Source of the DNA: Pseudomonadota bacterium
Lineage (GTDB): Bacteria; Myxococcota_A; Polyangia; Fen-1088
Length of the DNA: 7,298 nucleotides
Reading direction: 5' to 3'
Assembly (NCBI GenBank): GCA_017881285.1
Contig: JADGRD010000171.1
Location: 1-7,298 of the forward strand
Shown: piece after piece, positions 5,559 to 7,298 of the stretch
Position numbering within the stretch: position 1 is the stretch's first letter
How the letters are laid out: the number at the start of each line of letters is the position of its first letter
Made by a program: the position numbers and the translations under genes
The notes under the pieces: model-generated
What the model was told of the DNA's origin: nothing
Seen by the model: only the letters and a program-made list of their open reading frames with translations
Databases searched by the model: none

Positions 5559-6959
5559 CTAGGGACCCACGGGTACGGGCCAGCCGCTCGAATCCCAAAC
5601 CAGATCCGCAAGGCGAAGGGTGGCGGTTCCGTTGCTCATGGCATAGGCGTGGTACACGAGATAGGCCTTGGTGCCCACCAACATCACCGACTGTCCCCCG
5701 GGGCCCGCCCAGGTCGCGTCACCTTTGGCAATAAGCGTCCCTCCCCCTTGCATGGCCGCGGTTCCGGCATTGTCGGCAAATGGCCCGGTGACAGTCGTGC
5801 CGCGCACGACGCGCATGTTGTAGGTGCTGCTTGCGCCCTTGCAACAGGTATCCCAGGAAGTAAACAGGTAGTAATACCCGCAGCGGCGGATCATGAAGGG
5901 ACCTTCGAGCGCGCCCCCGTTGCTTGGACGCGCGGCAATTCCGGTGACGGTGGTGCCCACGCGCGCGCCGGTCTGGTCGAGCTGGATGATCTTGATTCCG
6001 CCCCAGAAGCTGCCGAGCACCAGCCAAGGATTCCCGTCCGTATCCAAGATGGCATTCGGATCGATGGCGTTCCAGTTGTCGCCCGTGGTGGTGATATTCG
6101 AGCAGATGGTGGCGTAGCCCTGGTCTGTCCATGAACCTGAGCTCAGCGAAGCGCGCGTGGCGTGCCCAATACAGGACTTGTTGGAGCCAAAGGTAGAACC
6201 GGCATAGTAGAGATGGTAGGTCCCACCGAAGAAGGAAATGTCAGGGGCCCAGAGGTCGGTGACACCAGTAACCGCGGCGGTCATCCAGGCGGGCGTGCCA
6301 AAGGGCGCCGAGGCACCATTCCACGTCGTCAAATTCGTCGAGGTCTTGGCGCCCAGTCCGGTCTGGAATTCGTAGTAGGTGCCGTTGCTTTCGATCGCAC
6401 TCGGATCGTGCGCTCCAAGACTACCACTCAGGGTCAGCGCCTTTGGTGGGTTGGCGGGATCGTAGACGCCCACATCGCACCGATCGGAAGTTGAGCCGCC
6501 GGTGGCTGTCGCCCCGCCGGTCGCCGTCGCTCCACCGGTGCCCACCGTCCCGCCAGTCGCCTTGGCGCCACCCGTGCTTGTCGTACCGCCGGTGCCCTTC
6601 GTGCCGCCCGTCGCGGGGCTGCCGCCACTTGCCACCGTGCCGCCCGTGCCTGTGGCTCCGCCCGTAGCAGTGCTGCCCCCGCTGCCAGGCGTTCCGCCTG
6701 TCGCAATGGCTCCACCGGTACCCATCGTCCCCCCCGTGCCCACGCTGCTGGTGGCGCTACTTCCTCCCGTGCCCGGCGCCCCTCCCGTGGCGGTCGAGCC
6801 ACCGATGCTCCCACCTGAGCTGGTGCTGCCGCCGGTGCCCTGGGAGGTGCCCGAGCCAGACGTTGAACATCCCAGAAGGAGTGCCCCGAGCATCCCGGAA
6901 ACGAGCCGGGACCTTGCTGGCCGAGCCCTCCGGGTGGCGCCTGTCGCTGTGATCGTCAT
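5559..6959 (-). CDS. Secreted lipoprotein endo-1,5-alpha-L-arabinanase (GH43)
   Basis: The 466-aa product cleaves the alpha-1,5-arabinan backbone of plant pectin outside the cell. The signal has basic RRARPARSR, hydrophobic SGMLGALLLG and lipobox LLGC (Cys31). A 129-residue Thr/Ser/Ala-Gly-Gly linker follows (32-160). The five-bladed propeller spans ~180-466, with AHDPSAIESNGTYY (general base Asp185), LWAPDISFFGGTYHLYYAGS, STFGSNKSCIGHAT, NAIDPNAILD (Asp300), WLVLGSFWGGIKIIQLD, ALEGPF (general acid Glu352), YYYLFTSWDTCCKG-STYN and YLVYHAY. All three catalytic acids are present. The GPGHxSV loop, whose His binds the central calcium in characterised enzymes, reads GPGGQSV (419-425). ATG 6959 is chosen over ATG 7016 because it has an excellent Shine-Dalgarno and starts a proper signal peptide. 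No transporter or other arabinan gene is visible nearby. Confidence 0.92.
   Translation of the reverse strand: MTITATGATRRARPARSRLVSGMLGALLLGCSTSGSGTSQGTGGSTSSGGSIGGSTATGGAPGTGGSSATSSVGTGGTMGTGGAIATGGTPGSGGSTATGGATGTGGTVASGGSPATGGTKGTGGTTSTGGAKATGGTVGTGGATATGGATATGGSTSDRCDVGVYDPANPPKALTLSGSLGAHDPSAIESNGTYYEFQTGLGAKTSTNLTTWNGASAPFGTPAWMTAAVTGVTDLWAPDISFFGGTYHLYYAGSTFGSNKSCIGHATRASLSSGSWTDQGYATICSNITTTGDNWNAIDPNAILDTDGNPWLVLGSFWGGIKIIQLDQTGARVGTTVTGIAARPSNGGALEGPFMIRRCGYYYLFTSWDTCCKGASSTYNMRVVRGTTVTGPFADNAGTAAMQGGGTLIAKGDATWAGPGGQSVMLVGTKAYLVYHAYAMSNGTATLRLADLVWDSSGWPVPVGP
6480..6866 (-). repeat. 18-bp (hexapeptide) tandem repeat encoding the Gly-Gly linker of the arabinanase
   Basis: Between Cys31 and Cys161 the protein repeats a six-residue unit of the form x-x-(T/S)-G-G-(T/A/S), e.g. 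GTGGTM, GTGGAI, ATGGTP. The clearest run, of more than a dozen units, is in residues ~74-155. At DNA level this is an 18-bp degenerate tandem array with variable third positions. Such linkers hold catalytic domains away from the membrane anchor. The opposite strand reads as an open Pro/Val-rich frame, which is an artefact of the array. Confidence 0.85.
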
Positions 6960-6966
6960 CTCGAGA

Positions 6967-6974
6967 CTCCTCTT
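6967..6974 (-). promoter_or_regulatory. Strong Shine-Dalgarno of the GH43 gene
   Basis: AAGAGGAG on the minus strand ends 7 bases before the ATG at 6959. It is the best ribosome-binding site in the window and decides the start codon against the in-frame ATG at 7016. Confidence 0.85.
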
Positions 6975-7016
6975 ATAGCAGTGGCGTTGCTCTCGTCCTC
7001 GGCTCAGGTCATTCAC

Positions 7017-7083
7017 CCGAAGGCACGGTCACGTCGGTGACGTACACGAGCCAAGCGCTGGGGATGGGCTCGAAGGCACCGGC
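7017..7083 (-). pseudogene. Possible C-terminal tail of a lost protein
   Basis: The minus frame from about 7080 reads AFEPIPSAWLVYVTDVTVPS and then Gly-Glu-stop, ending close to base 7012. The alternating hydrophobic pattern before a stop resembles the last strands of a secreted beta-sandwich domain. No family is identifiable, and upstream the frame runs into the antisense of a Gly-rich linker, so any intact gene has been lost. It could equally be chance. Confidence 0.2.
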
Positions 7084-7182
7084 GGCGCGACGGCCAGCGG
7101 TGGATCCACTGGTACCGGTGGCTAGACAGGTGCCGGAGGTTCGATGGCCATGGGCGGGGCGACAGGCACGGGTGCTGGCGTG
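7060..7182 (+). pseudogene. Decayed fragment of a Gly-Gly-repeat lipoprotein linker
   Basis: The plus frame from 7060 reads GDGLEGTGGATASGGSTGTG, then Gly, an in-frame TAG (7123-7125), then TGAGGSMAMGGATGTGAGV. This is the same hexapeptide style as the linker of the GH43 lipoprotein but lies on the opposite strand, with no signal sequence or lipobox upstream and no domain downstream. It looks like the remains of a second exported protein, or of an inverted partial copy of such a linker. The in-frame stop and missing ends make it non-functional. Confidence 0.5.
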
Positions 7183-7237
7183 AGGAACAGGTCTCTTACC
7201 ACTACTGCTTCAATTCTTCGATTCACCGACGGGCGAC

Positions 7238-7295
7238 GTGCCCTGCGGGCACTCGGACCTGCCCACCCACCCCCTGCCACCCGGGCTTCGCCCGG
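7238..7295. repeat. Two short GC palindromes (REP-like) at the right edge
   Basis: GTGCCC-TGC-GGGCAC (7238-7252) and CCGGGC-TTC-GCCCGG (7281-7295) are perfect 6-bp stems with 3-base loops, 28 bases apart, in non-coding sequence. Neither is followed by a T-run within the window, so an intrinsic terminator is not supported. They resemble the short palindromes scattered between genes in GC-rich genomes. The second is close enough to the window end that its context cannot be judged. Confidence 0.35.
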
Positions 7296-7298
7296 CCT

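Noticed and set aside
6972..6977. TATAAG on the minus strand as a GH43 -10 box
   Set aside because: It lies on the Shine-Dalgarno, so a transcript from it would lack the ribosome site, and there is no -35 match.
6502..6978. Plus-strand Pro/Val-rich frame (repeated APPV)
   Set aside because: It is the exact antisense of the Gly-Gly hexapeptide linker of the GH43 lipoprotein.
6960..7016. Upstream ATG at 7016 as the GH43 start
   Set aside because: It would add 19 polar residues before the signal peptide, while ATG 6959 has a near-perfect Shine-Dalgarno at the right distance.
1..7298. tRNA, rRNA, CRISPR array or riboswitch
   Set aside because: I looked for cloverleaf-like arms, regularly spaced identical repeats and known aptamer cores on both strands and saw none.

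Overview
The window is GC-rich DNA whose gene content points to a myxobacterium-like bacterium (Myxococcota, perhaps Polyangiales/Sorangium-like). The reasons are two lipoproteins with LLGC lipoboxes and long low-complexity linkers, a Thr/Gly-Gly hexapeptide linker of the kind common in those genomes, and a protein with an N-terminal GYN-N-V-GG-FH-QTEDSG domain that I associate with deltaproteobacteria. The assignment rests on family recollection, not on a search.

Layout. 1-1276 (minus) is the 5' part of a large fusion gene, a sugar-phosphate-type nucleotidyltransferase joined to a 2-aminoethylphosphonate transaminase-like domain; it runs off the left edge. A 159-bp spacer separates it from a small uncharacterised minus-strand gene (1436-1726). 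A divergent intergenic region with a perfect inverted repeat precedes a plus-strand pair, 1786-2742 (proline-rich protein of unknown role) and 2745-4046 (DUF2341 + LamG lipoprotein), which are 2 nt apart and probably translationally coupled. These converge, with a 1-bp gap, on lolA (4048-4764, minus), the periplasmic lipoprotein carrier.

4765-5558 is a scar region. It holds a short CCACAGAGG-type intergenic repeat, a plus-strand remnant resembling the C-terminal part of REP-associated (Y1-type) transposase proteins, and a minus-strand remnant of the C-terminal end of a PEP-utilising enzyme I (ptsI-like), frameshifted and without a body. It abuts the stop codon of an intact minus-strand gene, 5559-6959, that encodes a secreted lipoprotein endo-arabinanase of family GH43 on an 18-bp-repeat linker. 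7017-7298 again looks like decayed sequence. It carries a plus-strand fragment of the same kind of Gly-rich linker with an in-frame stop, a possible minus-strand C-terminal tail, and two short palindromes.

The genes do not form one pathway. The probable functional units are the phosphonate/nucleotidyl fusion, the coupled surface-protein pair, lipoprotein trafficking (LolA, which would serve the two predicted outer-membrane lipoproteins as it does all others), and extracellular arabinan degradation. I do not see a clearly new multi-gene system. The most distinctive points are the altered nucleotidyltransferase signature, the coupled unknown pair, and the two scar regions flanking the GH43 gene.
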